From Blattamonas nauphoetae (Eukaryota; Preaxostyla; Oxymonadida): a stretch of 64,000 nucleotides of DNA. The position numbers and the translations under genes are program-made. Position 1 is the stretch's first letter; every line of letters starts with the position of its first letter. The stretch covers positions 124,001 to 188,000 of the forward strand of contig JARBJD010000009.1 of the NCBI GenBank assembly GCA_033064195.1, read 5' to 3'. Shown one piece after another: positions 56,000-64,000 of the stretch. The notes beneath the pieces were generated by a model. It was given only the letters and a program-made list of their open reading frames with translations, did not search any database and was not told the origin of the DNA.

Positions 56000-56997
56000 A
56001 TGCCCAGCCTTGTGAAGAATTGTTATGCGGACCTCTCGGACATCAATTGGCCCAACATTAGCCACGAGCTTCATATGTTTCCCTTTTTCTTCTTCTGACT
56101 CTACTCAGAGATCGCTCGAGTCTCCGACAACGCCTCATGCGCCTCCGCCGTCGCTATTGCGAACTCAACGACAAGCCCATCGCACATTCCGCGCTCACCA
56201 CACATGCTCTTCCCAGATCGGTGAATGGGGATATTGTTGGGAAGTTCCAAGCCGCAAAACCTTCGAAACAAGACATCGACTCATTCCGCGCACAAATGCA
56301 AGGTGTTTTGAAAATGGTCTCTGCCAAAAACTACGACCCTTTATTTGTGCTGCGCGGGAAAGTTCGCAGCGACCGACCAAAACGACAGCCAAAGCCAAAA
56401 ACTGAGAAAGCAAATAAAGAAGAGACACCAGAAAACGAAGAAGCGTCGGAATGGGAAGCAGAGGAACTGTTGGAAGGAAGAAGGTTCTCTTCTCGAGCTG
56501 TGGGTTCTGTTGTCAACCAACTGCGGCAAGAGCAGATTCAGAAAGAGGCACGGAAAGTCGAGGAGAAGAAGAAGGAGGAGAAGAGGGAGAAGACACAACA
56601 GGGAATCAACTCGTTTCTCGATTCTGTCGCAAAAGTGGGGCAGGCAACCAAAAGTCAGGATGACGGGAAGCTCACACAGGACAAGGAAGAAGCAGGAAAG
56701 AGAGTGAAAGATGTGGAGAAGATGAGGAACGAGGAATCGAAGGTTGAAAGTGACGAGAGAAAGAAGAAAGAAAAAGAGGAGAGAAAACGTCAGAAACGGA
56801 AAGAGAAAGAAGAAAAAAGGAGAAAGAAGGAAAAGAAGCAACGGAGAAAAGAGAAAAAAGAACGAAAGGCGAAGGAGAAGAAACACCACAGACACCACTC
56901 CGACACACAGACCGATTCTGACTCGGATTCAAACGAACCACCGAAGCCAATTCAAAAGACCAAGCGCCAATCAGCAGATGATTCTTCTGATGACTGA
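56000..56997 (+). CDS. Lys/Glu-rich basic coiled-coil protein, function unknown
   Basis: Two exons, 56000-56076 and 56109-56997, with a 32-nt intron (donor GTTTCC), join to 321 residues. The N-terminal ~120 residues look ordered: MPSLVKNCYADLSDINWP, then LRQRLMRLRRRYCELND and PSKQDIDSFRAQMQGVLKMV. The middle is a charged coiled coil. The C-terminal third is a run of Lys/Arg/Glu blocks, then HHRHHSDTQTDSDSDSNE and an acidic end. The composition fits a nuclear or nucleolar protein, but no family is recognised. It is convergent with the PEP-binding gene, whose stop lies about 160 bp away. Base composition is very purine-rich on the plus strand. Confidence 0.75.
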
Positions 56998-57158
56998 CTC
57001 CTTCAAACAGACCCTTTTGAATCTCATTTGGACTGTTCTTCAGAACAGGCCATGTCCTGTCGACCCGACAGGTCAATCGCCAATGAACATTTCACTCGGC
57101 CTCTCGAGGCCACAAAAGATGAGAATGAAGACGTTTGTGAAATGGAAAAGAAGAGACT

Positions 57159-60100
57159 CTATTCAAGATAAGGATCAGAAAACGGAAAAGTAAGCAGATT
57201 GTTGTTGGTGGCGATTGACTGGACTTGAGACTGTTTCGGATGGGCGGCGCTCTGCGTTGTGAGGGAGGCAAAAACAGTCACAGGCGGCACAAAGTCTTGT
57301 TCGTCCTCAATCATCGCGTCGAGGTTGCCAGCATCAGACATGGAGAAGCCTGTGAGAGGGAGGAGAGGAGTGCCGATGACGGGGGAGATCCCCACAGGAT
57401 GAGGGGACGAGTGGGAGGGACGTGATCTTTTCTCTTTTCCGATGCTTCGCGTGCTATCGTCGCCACACACAATCAGAGCGTCGGGGTTAGAAGACGAGTC
57501 TGTCTCTTCCTCTCGCTCTCTCTGTCGCTTGAGTCCACCTTCCCTCCGTCCCCGCTCTCTCATCTGTCCCAGCAACCGTTCCTGATCAACCTGTCCCACT
57601 TCTGATGTGGGAATGTTTGGGAAGAACTGGTGGGGAACAGGCATCGACTGAAGAGGGTAGCGGACAGGGAGTGCTGATGTAGCCTCTTCAATCAGCGAAT
57701 GATCTGATTTCTCGTGATCTGAGTCATCCTGACACTCCTCGCCTGATTCAGTGTCACTCCATTCACAGTCAAAGTCACTGCGATCTCCTCCGTTCTGATG
57801 AGGAATCACATCGTCCTCGTCGGACTCTCCGATCACCTCATTCGGAATGAACTCCTTTTGAGTGATCGACTGAACAACCAGCATCGGCAACTGCTCAAAA
57901 TCATCGTCGTCATCATCTCGCTGCATGTGGGCCTCCACAAGCTGGCCCGGATCGATTGTGGGAGGGATTGTCCGTTCATCATCGAGAATCACGAAGTCTT
58001 GTTCCGGAGAAGGAGAGATGGTAGGGATGGTGTGTGAGGCTGGCGGGTGAGGAGGAGGACGCGCGGCGAAGTGGGTGACAGTCATGTTCTGGTTGAGCTG
58101 AGCCAGAGTGTGGAGCTGCATCTGCTGCTCATGCACCTCCCCCTTCACATGAACAACTTCGCCCAGAATGCGAGCACGCGAGTTCAGCGTGTCCACCACA
58201 ATCCGAATGGATGTGATGTCTCCGCCGTTCGTCTCTATCCCGAGTCTCTCCTCTTCCGTACATAAATTCAGACACTTCACATACTTCCCTTCCCAGCAGA
58301 TCCGCCCATCCCGCTCCTTCTCGTCAATCCACCCCCAATTCATAATATCTCCCCTGTAATCTTCCCCAAGCTGCTTCCTCTCTTCTTCCTTCGCTGCTTT
58401 CACATAAATCCACGGAATCTTCGCGTCGATCATGTTTTGCAGAAAGTGGTTTCCATCAGACGGGTCGGGGAAGAAGGTGTCTGTGACTGTCTCGACGAGT
58501 GCCGACGCGTTTCGGATGTCTGTCCATTTGACGGGGATGCCGAGCGAGGGCTGCTTCGTTCCCCATCGCCCAAACCCGATCAGAACAAACTTCTGCTTCC
58601 TCTGACCAAGAACCTCGTTAATTGTCGCAATTTCTTGCGCAATTTCGAAAGTTTTGAGGATGTCGAATTTGTGCCTGTCCGGATAAACGATGTGAAAGAG
58701 GGGAGGCGAGACAGACGGGACTCCAATCACTTTCGTCGACGAGCAGAGGAGACTGGAGTGTGGGAAGGAGAAGGCAGTGGAGAGGTTGATTTGGAGGTGC
58801 GACGATGTCCGTGGGAGAACACCCGCCCTTTCGTACGACATTGTCGAGACAAAATTTTGAGATGAAGGTTGCCGGAAGGAGCTGAACCGGGCAAACGAAG
58901 AAAACTGGTTTGAAGTGGCTGCGGTTGAGAATGTGGAGACGGCAAAAGAATCGGTGGTGATGGCAGGACGAAGCTCGAGCAGGGTGATCTCGTAAGGTTG
59001 GGAAGTTATGTTGACAGAGAACGTGAACTGAACCTCTGCCTTCATCGCCTCCTTCGTCACTCGCAGGACGTGCTGGATCACGCGAGGGAGTTGGAGGGAG
59101 CTGGACGGGCTGAGGATGTTGGAGAACGTGAGATAGATTTGGCTGTATTCGGGAATCCCGTTGTGGTATCGTTGTCGCATGTTCTCTTCCTGGAAGTGTC
59201 TGTACTCTGCTCCGAGCTGTTGGATGATGTTGTCTTTCCGAAGATGTTCGACCGTTTTCTTGACGACAAAGCAAGGCAGCCCAAACGACGGAGAATTCTG
59301 GGCAAGAAGCGGGTTGAGTGTTCTGTCCACTGGGAACGGAGGGTTCTTCTGACTCGACTGCGACATGAGCGACCTCGTCGACGTCACCAACTCGTTTGGC
59401 GATGACGACAACCCGAACGTCTGCGAACGCGGAGAAGGACCGGGTGACTGCGACGGAAAACTGAACTGTCGTCCCGCTGCAGAGCCGATGTCGGCGGCGG
59501 GGTTGTTGGGGGGGAGGCGATGGTCGGGGATGAGGAGGCTGGCGGAGGTGGAGGAGAAGAAGGAGAAGGAGGACGGAGGGGACATGGCGATGTTTGAGGT
59601 GGGAGACGTGCTGAGCGATGGGAAACCGGATCTGGCTTGGATGTCGTGCTGCTGTTTGAGGTGCAGTTCTTCGTTTGTCATCTCCGACAGATCCACCTGG
59701 TCCAGCTGTTGCGAGTGGAGGCTCAGGTCAGTGTTTTGTGTGGAGAAGTGTGCGAGGAAGGCTTCGGTGCAGGACTGATCGACATTCAGATCGATCGCGT
59801 AGAAGTGTTGCTGTGTCTGTCGATCATAATCCTGCTCTTCCAAAAGATAGCTGACATTCGGCACGGCGGGCGAGAATCTGTACTGCTTCGTTTTCTCCGC
59901 CTCGTTCGTCCCTTCATTCCCCTTCTGCACAACCGACAATCCAACCATCATGTTCGCTATCCCATCTTCAGGCCGCATCGGCCTGGACGACTTGACGGGG
60001 TAGAAGTTGACAGAGAGCGACGAGCAGCTGATGTGGGGATAGAACAGGCCGGTCCCCGCATTCAGCTGCCCAGGGACCTCCTGAATGAGCACTGCCATCG

Positions 60101-62186
60101 CCTCCGACGACGACGTCAACCCGACAGACTGCCTGAAAGAGCGGGCGCGGTGGAAGTACGTGCTGGCGTAGACAAGTTTGATGGCGATCATCAACTGGGT
60201 CAGTCGGATCTCGATGTTGGGGTGGGAGTTGCCAAGGAAGAAGGACGAATACACGCCAGACACAGGAACACGATTCGAGTCCTCCAGAAGAGACGAGGGA
60301 CGCACAACGAGAGGGACATCGATGGCAACGAGGAATTGGTGCAGAGCCTCTATCAAGTCTGCGCGCAGAGGAGCAGCAACGAAGGCAGCGGCGATGTACG
60401 CATCAGGATACTTGGCCTCGTCGATCGACGGGCTGGCAAAGTGGCCGAAGTGGTGGTCATGGACGAACGTCTGGAACATCGTGGTGGTCAGAATGAGAGT
60501 CCGCGGCAGGCCGAGAATGTGTTGTGATTCATTGACCTCCGGATCGTTTGCTAATGCCTCGTTAATCTTCGAAAGGAGTCGATCCAGATAAAGAATACCG
60601 TGTGCCTTCCCGCCCGTGCTGCCCCCTCCAGCTGTCATGACAAACTGCTGCTCATGTAGCAAATACGGGTCAAAATCAAAAGAGAGGCCGTGTGTCCTCT
60701 CGTACATGTATTTCAGAAGAGCACTGACGATGAACGTGCGCACCTTTCCTGGCTCGTTGTTGAAATTTCGTGTTTTGTACGGATGAAGAAAAAGAGAGAT
60801 CCCAAACTCGCCAGAATTGAACAACCAATTCGAAAAGCTATTGCACTGGCCGTGGTAGAGCAGAGAATCGTCGGGGATGGCCTTGATCAGTTCGAGCAGG
60901 GTGGAATAATTGGTGGCGGGCCCAAAATTAATGAGAGGGATGCCGTTGATTGGGTCGAGGGCGTAGAACACGGGAGAGAGATGGGCGAACCGGTCGAAGA
61001 AGACTTGGAGGGAGTTCAGGATGGACCCACTGTCCTTCTGAGCGAAGAGGCAGTTGGAGCAGCGCCTCACCTCGTCTTTGTGTTCAGTGGCGGTGGAGAG
61101 GAAGAGGAAGGGGATGCGAGGGGGAGGGGTTATGGATGGATTCATGCCTTCAACTTTTTTGACAGAGTCCCGAAGGATAATCCCTGATCTATGGGGACAG
61201 TCTGTTCGGGTGAACAGCCCCGTAGCGAGGAGCTGCTGTACATACGGACATACGGAGCCATCTTTTCTGTTGCTGAGAGGGTATTCTATATCGCTGATGA
61301 CAGCAAGAACTTTCCCATCACAAAGGTTTAAAATCTCAAGGGCATCGTTCAAACATGTTTTGAAAATGATTTTCGGTCGAGCTCTTCGTCTGGCAAGAGC
61401 ATGTTTGGCTGAGTACCCCTGCAGGTTCTTGGTGCGTTCTAGGAGCTCACCAAAGATATGAGGAAGATATTCGCTGTAAAATCGACAAGTATCCTCAACG
61501 TAAAGAACGATGCCACAAGGACCGTTGAGGACATCCTTCTCCAAGTTCATTTCGTCTTCTGTAAGTTTGATAAGAGCAAGAAAAAGCATCGGATCACCAT
61601 GCCAGACAAAGGCCTTAACTTTTAGCTTATTGTTGAAAATAGGATAGTTGGAATTGATGTCGACGCACACAGGGTAGATGGAAACTTTTGGACGAAAAGC
61701 GCGATAGACTCGCATATCCTCCCACATTTGATGATCATTTGTCTCGTGCATCGATATGATAACGTCAATCTTCTGCTTTGATCGAAGTAGTTCTGTTGCT
61801 TCTGCGTATGTTTTCCAGATAAAGTCAGGACAAGTTGTGAAGCCTTGATTCATGAAACAAGAGTCGACCTGGAAGAAATCATATTCATTTCCAATGAATA
61901 ACACTCGTTTGACTCTTCCAGTCATCACTGAATATTGCATATGTGTGTTGTCGCATGCTAGAAGGTTCATTCTATTGAGGCGTTGTTTAGCGACAGATTG
62001 GTCAAAATCTGTGGTACTCTGAACCCTATTGACATCAATCCGAGGACCTCGTGCTTTAGGATACTCAAACGATCCATCTTTGTTCATAGAACAACACACT
62101 GAGGCCTGCCCAAATTCTGAGTTGTTCTCATTCCTTTTATCAGTATCCAGATGCTCACACTTCTTTCCGGGAGAAAATGAGAACAT
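57159..62186 (-). CDS. Bacterial-type PEP/pyruvate-binding (PPDK N-terminal-like) protein with long eukaryotic tail
   Basis: An intronless frame of 1675 residues. From about residue 88 it follows a bacterial family annotated as PEP/pyruvate-binding domain protein. First come two receiver-like parts (RVLFIGNEYDFFQVDS, then GIVLYVEDTCRFYSEYLPHI). DDSLLYHGQCNSFSNWLF follows, then the nucleotide-binding core TAGGGSTGGKAHGILYL at about 517. VVRPSSLLEDSNRVPVSGVY (about 625), AIKLVYASTYFHRAR and FYPVKSSRPMRPEDGIA continue the match, and late in the chain FVLIGFGRWGTKQPSLGIPV (about 1200). PPDK N-terminal domains bind ATP and transfer phosphate to a histidine; I see no swivelling phosphohistidine domain, so the reaction is unknown. 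A Ser/Pro-rich insert (about 850-980) and a disordered acidic tail of about 350 residues are not typical of the bacterial proteins. Acquisition from bacteria is inferred. Confidence 0.88.
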   Translation of the reverse strand: MFSFSPGKKCEHLDTDKRNENNSEFGQASVCCSMNKDGSFEYPKARGPRIDVNRVQSTTDFDQSVAKQRLNRMNLLACDNTHMQYSVMTGRVKRVLFIGNEYDFFQVDSCFMNQGFTTCPDFIWKTYAEATELLRSKQKIDVIISMHETNDHQMWEDMRVYRAFRPKVSIYPVCVDINSNYPIFNNKLKVKAFVWHGDPMLFLALIKLTEDEMNLEKDVLNGPCGIVLYVEDTCRFYSEYLPHIFGELLERTKNLQGYSAKHALARRRARPKIIFKTCLNDALEILNLCDGKVLAVISDIEYPLSNRKDGSVCPYVQQLLATGLFTRTDCPHRSGIILRDSVKKVEGMNPSITPPPRIPFLFLSTATEHKDEVRRCSNCLFAQKDSGSILNSLQVFFDRFAHLSPVFYALDPINGIPLINFGPATNYSTLLELIKAIPDDSLLYHGQCNSFSNWLFNSGEFGISLFLHPYKTRNFNNEPGKVRTFIVSALLKYMYERTHGLSFDFDPYLLHEQQFVMTAGGGSTGGKAHGILYLDRLLSKINEALANDPEVNESQHILGLPRTLILTTTMFQTFVHDHHFGHFASPSIDEAKYPDAYIAAAFVAAPLRADLIEALHQFLVAIDVPLVVRPSSLLEDSNRVPVSGVYSSFFLGNSHPNIEIRLTQLMIAIKLVYASTYFHRARSFRQSVGLTSSSEAMAVLIQEVPGQLNAGTGLFYPHISCSSLSVNFYPVKSSRPMRPEDGIANMMVGLSVVQKGNEGTNEAEKTKQYRFSPAVPNVSYLLEEQDYDRQTQQHFYAIDLNVDQSCTEAFLAHFSTQNTDLSLHSQQLDQVDLSEMTNEELHLKQQHDIQARSGFPSLSTSPTSNIAMSPPSSFSFFSSTSASLLIPDHRLPPNNPAADIGSAAGRQFSFPSQSPGPSPRSQTFGLSSSPNELVTSTRSLMSQSSQKNPPFPVDRTLNPLLAQNSPSFGLPCFVVKKTVEHLRKDNIIQQLGAEYRHFQEENMRQRYHNGIPEYSQIYLTFSNILSPSSSLQLPRVIQHVLRVTKEAMKAEVQFTFSVNITSQPYEITLLELRPAITTDSFAVSTFSTAATSNQFSSFARFSSFRQPSSQNFVSTMSYERAGVLPRTSSHLQINLSTAFSFPHSSLLCSSTKVIGVPSVSPPLFHIVYPDRHKFDILKTFEIAQEIATINEVLGQRKQKFVLIGFGRWGTKQPSLGIPVKWTDIRNASALVETVTDTFFPDPSDGNHFLQNMIDAKIPWIYVKAAKEEERKQLGEDYRGDIMNWGWIDEKERDGRICWEGKYVKCLNLCTEEERLGIETNGGDITSIRIVVDTLNSRARILGEVVHVKGEVHEQQMQLHTLAQLNQNMTVTHFAARPPPHPPASHTIPTISPSPEQDFVILDDERTIPPTIDPGQLVEAHMQRDDDDDDFEQLPMLVVQSITQKEFIPNEVIGESDEDDVIPHQNGGDRSDFDCEWSDTESGEECQDDSDHEKSDHSLIEEATSALPVRYPLQSMPVPHQFFPNIPTSEVGQVDQERLLGQMRERGRREGGLKRQREREEETDSSSNPDALIVCGDDSTRSIGKEKRSRPSHSSPHPVGISPVIGTPLLPLTGFSMSDAGNLDAMIEDEQDFVPPVTVFASLTTQSAAHPKQSQVQSIATNNNLLTFPFSDPYLE

Positions 62187-62315
62187 TCATCATTGTCTTG
62201 CTTTTAAGGGGATGTAGTGAGATTGAAGGAGGTACGTTGATTCAATGGTGGATGTTAATGAGGTGAAGATGTTGGCCATGAACGAACACAAAATATTTAG
62301 AAGAATAATGTGAAT

Positions 62316-62940
62316 TTACTCAGATGTCTCCTCTTTTGGAGCAGGAGCTGGCTGTTCTTCAGTTGAAGGAGGTGGAACTGGGGCTTGTTTTGTGGTTGCA
62401 CTCTTCCCACTGAACATTGGCCAGGGGTGAGCGAGAGTGTCAGGAAGATCAGGGAAAGTGGTAACTGAATCGAAAAAAGCGATACGAGAAGGTTATGACC
62501 ACAAAATAAGTGAGAAAGTTGAATGAAAGAAGTGAAGGAGAATGGACATTAATCATACCTCTAACATCGATGTCCTTTCCCTTTTTGGTGTGTTCGCCCA
62601 TCGGTGGAGGAGCGGCGAGTGTTGTTGCGTCTGGAACGTTGAAGGCTGTGAGCTCAACTCCAATGAGAGAAGCATCCTGTCTTCCCGTCTTCTTGGCCTC
62701 CTCCCTTCTCTTCAATCTCTCCTCAATGCTCAGCTTTTGCTTCTCTTCCTCGTATTCCTCTTCGTTGTGTGCTCCCAGCCAGTTCATCATCCATTTTCCA
62801 TCAGCATCGTGGAAATAGCGCTGTCTCCACCCTTCCTTCCGATCATTTCGCTCTTTATACTCACCACGTTGTTTATTCTCAATTCTGTTCTTTTCAGCGG
62901 CTGCTGTGTCGTCATCGTGGGTAATGAGAGCTTTCGACAT
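62316..62940 (-). CDS. Small charged protein of unknown function, two exons
   Basis: Exons 62940-62559 and 62464-62316, with a 94-nt intron (donor GTATGA), join to 176 residues. ATG 62940 opens MSKALITHDDDTAAAEKN. The N-terminal half is charged and helical and has an aromatic core (WRQRYFHDADGKWMMNWLG) that looks conserved. A Glu/Arg helix follows, then VELTAFNVPDATTLAAPPP, and a Pro/Ala-rich end (PVPPPSTEEQPAPAPKEE). No signal peptide or membrane segment is seen. I do not recognise the family. It lies between the PEP-binding gene and the OSBP-like gene, all on the minus strand, with 129 and 218 bp between them. Confidence 0.7.
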
Positions 62941-63158
62941 GGTGCTCCACACACTGCGAGATGACGAATAAGATGTGGAAAAATGCGACAAACACTCTTG
63001 ATTCATATTCCTGTTGATTGGAGACCTGTTGAATGTAACGTGGGGTCTTGGGAAGAGATTGGATATCCAAGAATTGTGTCCATTCGCCGTTCTGAAGAGA
63101 GATGAGAGAAGGCGGATGTACAGGGACAAAAGAATCACATGTATGAAAACATAGACAC

Positions 63159-64000
63159 TCAAACGTTGTAAGTCGGGGTATCACGACAATCCTTGAACTC
63201 TGAAACTGTCATCCAATCTCCTCTCATCTGGAAATATGGCTTGGCACGAGCTTGCTTGTCCTTCTTCGGGTCGCCAGTCAGTTGAGCAATGGCTCCTTCG
63301 AACTGGTTGTATTTTCCTTTGAACATTCCCTAAATCGCGTTTGAAAGATGAAGAGGAAACTTTTGGTTTAAAGTCAAAGACAGCAGTAATTCCGTTTTTG
63401 GGGCAGGTCAAGACAATTTCTCCACAGAGTTCAAGAGCCATTGACCCGATGATAAGACCACGGCAGTAGAAAGCAGGGAAACTGAACTCGTACCGCTCGA
63501 CCTCAAAGTCCGTCAGGTAGTCGTCTTCGGTGATGAGTTCGCCCCAGGGCTTGTTGACTGGCTTGCGGAGGTAGAACAGACCCTGTCCAACTGGTTTGAT
63601 CATGATGGAGTTGCCCTTCCATTTCATGACAACTTCGAGATGCATCTTGATTCTGATCCCGTGCTGCTTGTTTTCAATGTGGAAGGCGGTGATTGGAGGA
63701 TGATGAGACACTTGCTCTGCAAGGTACCACGTTCTGCTTCCATCAGAGTGGTTCCAGAAGCATTTGAAGGTCTCCCCAAGAATTGGGTTATACGGCTTCT
63801 TGACACCGTGGTTTTGAGAGTGGAATCCAGAGATATACCACTTAGCAAGATGGAAGAAACGATCTAGAGGGTCTTGGTGTTTGAGAGCACTGGGAGAGAG
63901 AAGATTGTGAGCTGAAAGGACAATGCGAACCCGATGAGAAGATCGGCATGGTTCAAGAAATCGGTGAGTCGTTCGGTCATTGACTGGGGTTCGAGCACAA
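63159..64000 (-). CDS. Oxysterol-binding-protein-related lipid transfer protein, 3' part (start outside window)
   Basis: The frame is open at the window edge. Exons seen are 64000-63931, 63889-63361 and 63329-63159, with introns of 41 and 31 nt (donors GTTCGC and GTTTCC), all in phase. The ORP signature is intact: KKPYNPILGETFKCFWNHSD, then EQVSHHPPITAFH, the sterol/PI4P-binding fingerprint. MALELCGEIVLTCPKNG and the strand VFDFKPK follow. ORPs move sterols or phosphatidylserine in exchange for PI4P at membrane contact sites. The C-terminal exon (GMFKGKYNQFEGAIAQLTGD) ends without the usual long tail, as in short Osh4/Kes1-like forms. Without the 31-nt intron, the frame would end in an unrelated tail. 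N-terminal PH or ankyrin domains, if any, lie outside. Confidence 0.92.

Noticed and set aside
1-64000. tRNA, rRNA, snRNA or CRISPR features
   Set aside because: I looked for cloverleaf-like arms, rRNA-like blocks and spaced direct repeats and saw none I could support. A covariance-model scan would be needed to exclude small RNAs.
1-64000. Altered genetic code with reassigned TAA/TAG, known in some oxymonads
   Set aside because: Confident genes end properly at TAA (DOCK, CIAO2, deoC), TGA (AK6, OSBP) and TAG (Myb), and none needs a stop codon read as an amino acid.

Overview
This is nuclear DNA from a compact, intron-bearing protist. The best match is an anaerobic, gut-dwelling oxymonad (Preaxostyla), close to Blattamonas or Monocercomonoides. 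I base this on very large secreted parallel beta-helix surface proteins that end in a membrane helix and a kinase-like tail, bacterial-type metabolic genes next to ordinary eukaryotic genes, many short GT-AG introns (about 28-170 nt) whose donors often begin GTTT, tight gene spacing, and the standard genetic code with TAA, TAG and TGA all used as stops. The species is inferred, not proven.

1-11.3 kb, all plus strand: the 3' part of a CFAP43/44-like ciliary coiled-coil gene, an intronless deoxyribose-phosphate aldolase very like the enterobacterial DeoC, a 1101-residue coiled-coil protein, and a long Ser/Thr/Pro-rich protein of unknown role. 11.5-19.5 kb: a 13-exon DOCK-family Rho-type GEF (2429 residues) with DHR-1 and DHR-2 domains. 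19.7-20.3 kb, minus strand: a four-exon CIAO2/MIP18 gene of cytosolic Fe-S assembly.

21-30.5 kb, minus strand: a single 3144-residue surface protein (signal peptide, beta-helix repeats, membrane helix, degenerate kinase domain) with a nearly perfect 567-bp internal duplication. 30.7-33.7 kb: an acidic and basic coiled-coil protein. 33.9-40.9 kb, minus strand: a GT5 glycogen/starch synthase domain at the end of an approximately 1800-residue extension. It is divergent from a C2-domain gene (40.9-42.0 kb). 42.5-45.2 kb: a large foldback structure with near-identical inverted arms around a 1-kb spacer. Beside it is a short beta-helix protein with no anchor (45.9-48.0 kb).

48-57 kb is dense with small multi-exon genes: AK6 adenylate kinase, an unknown 288-residue protein, a PB1-domain protein with a His/Gly/Pro-rich tail, a HID1-family trafficking protein, a two-repeat Myb-like factor and a Lys/Glu-rich protein. 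57.2-62.2 kb, minus strand: a PEP/pyruvate-binding protein of a bacterial family with a eukaryotic-looking tail. The window ends with a small unknown gene and the 3' part of an oxysterol-binding-protein-like lipid transfer gene.

The genes do not form one pathway. Shared themes are membrane and cytoskeletal traffic (DOCK, HID1, OSBP, C2, PB1), carbon and nucleotide salvage by acquired bacterial enzymes (DeoC, the PEP-binding protein, GT5), and surface display. All exon joins were worked out by eye from splice motifs and reading phase; none is supported by transcripts.
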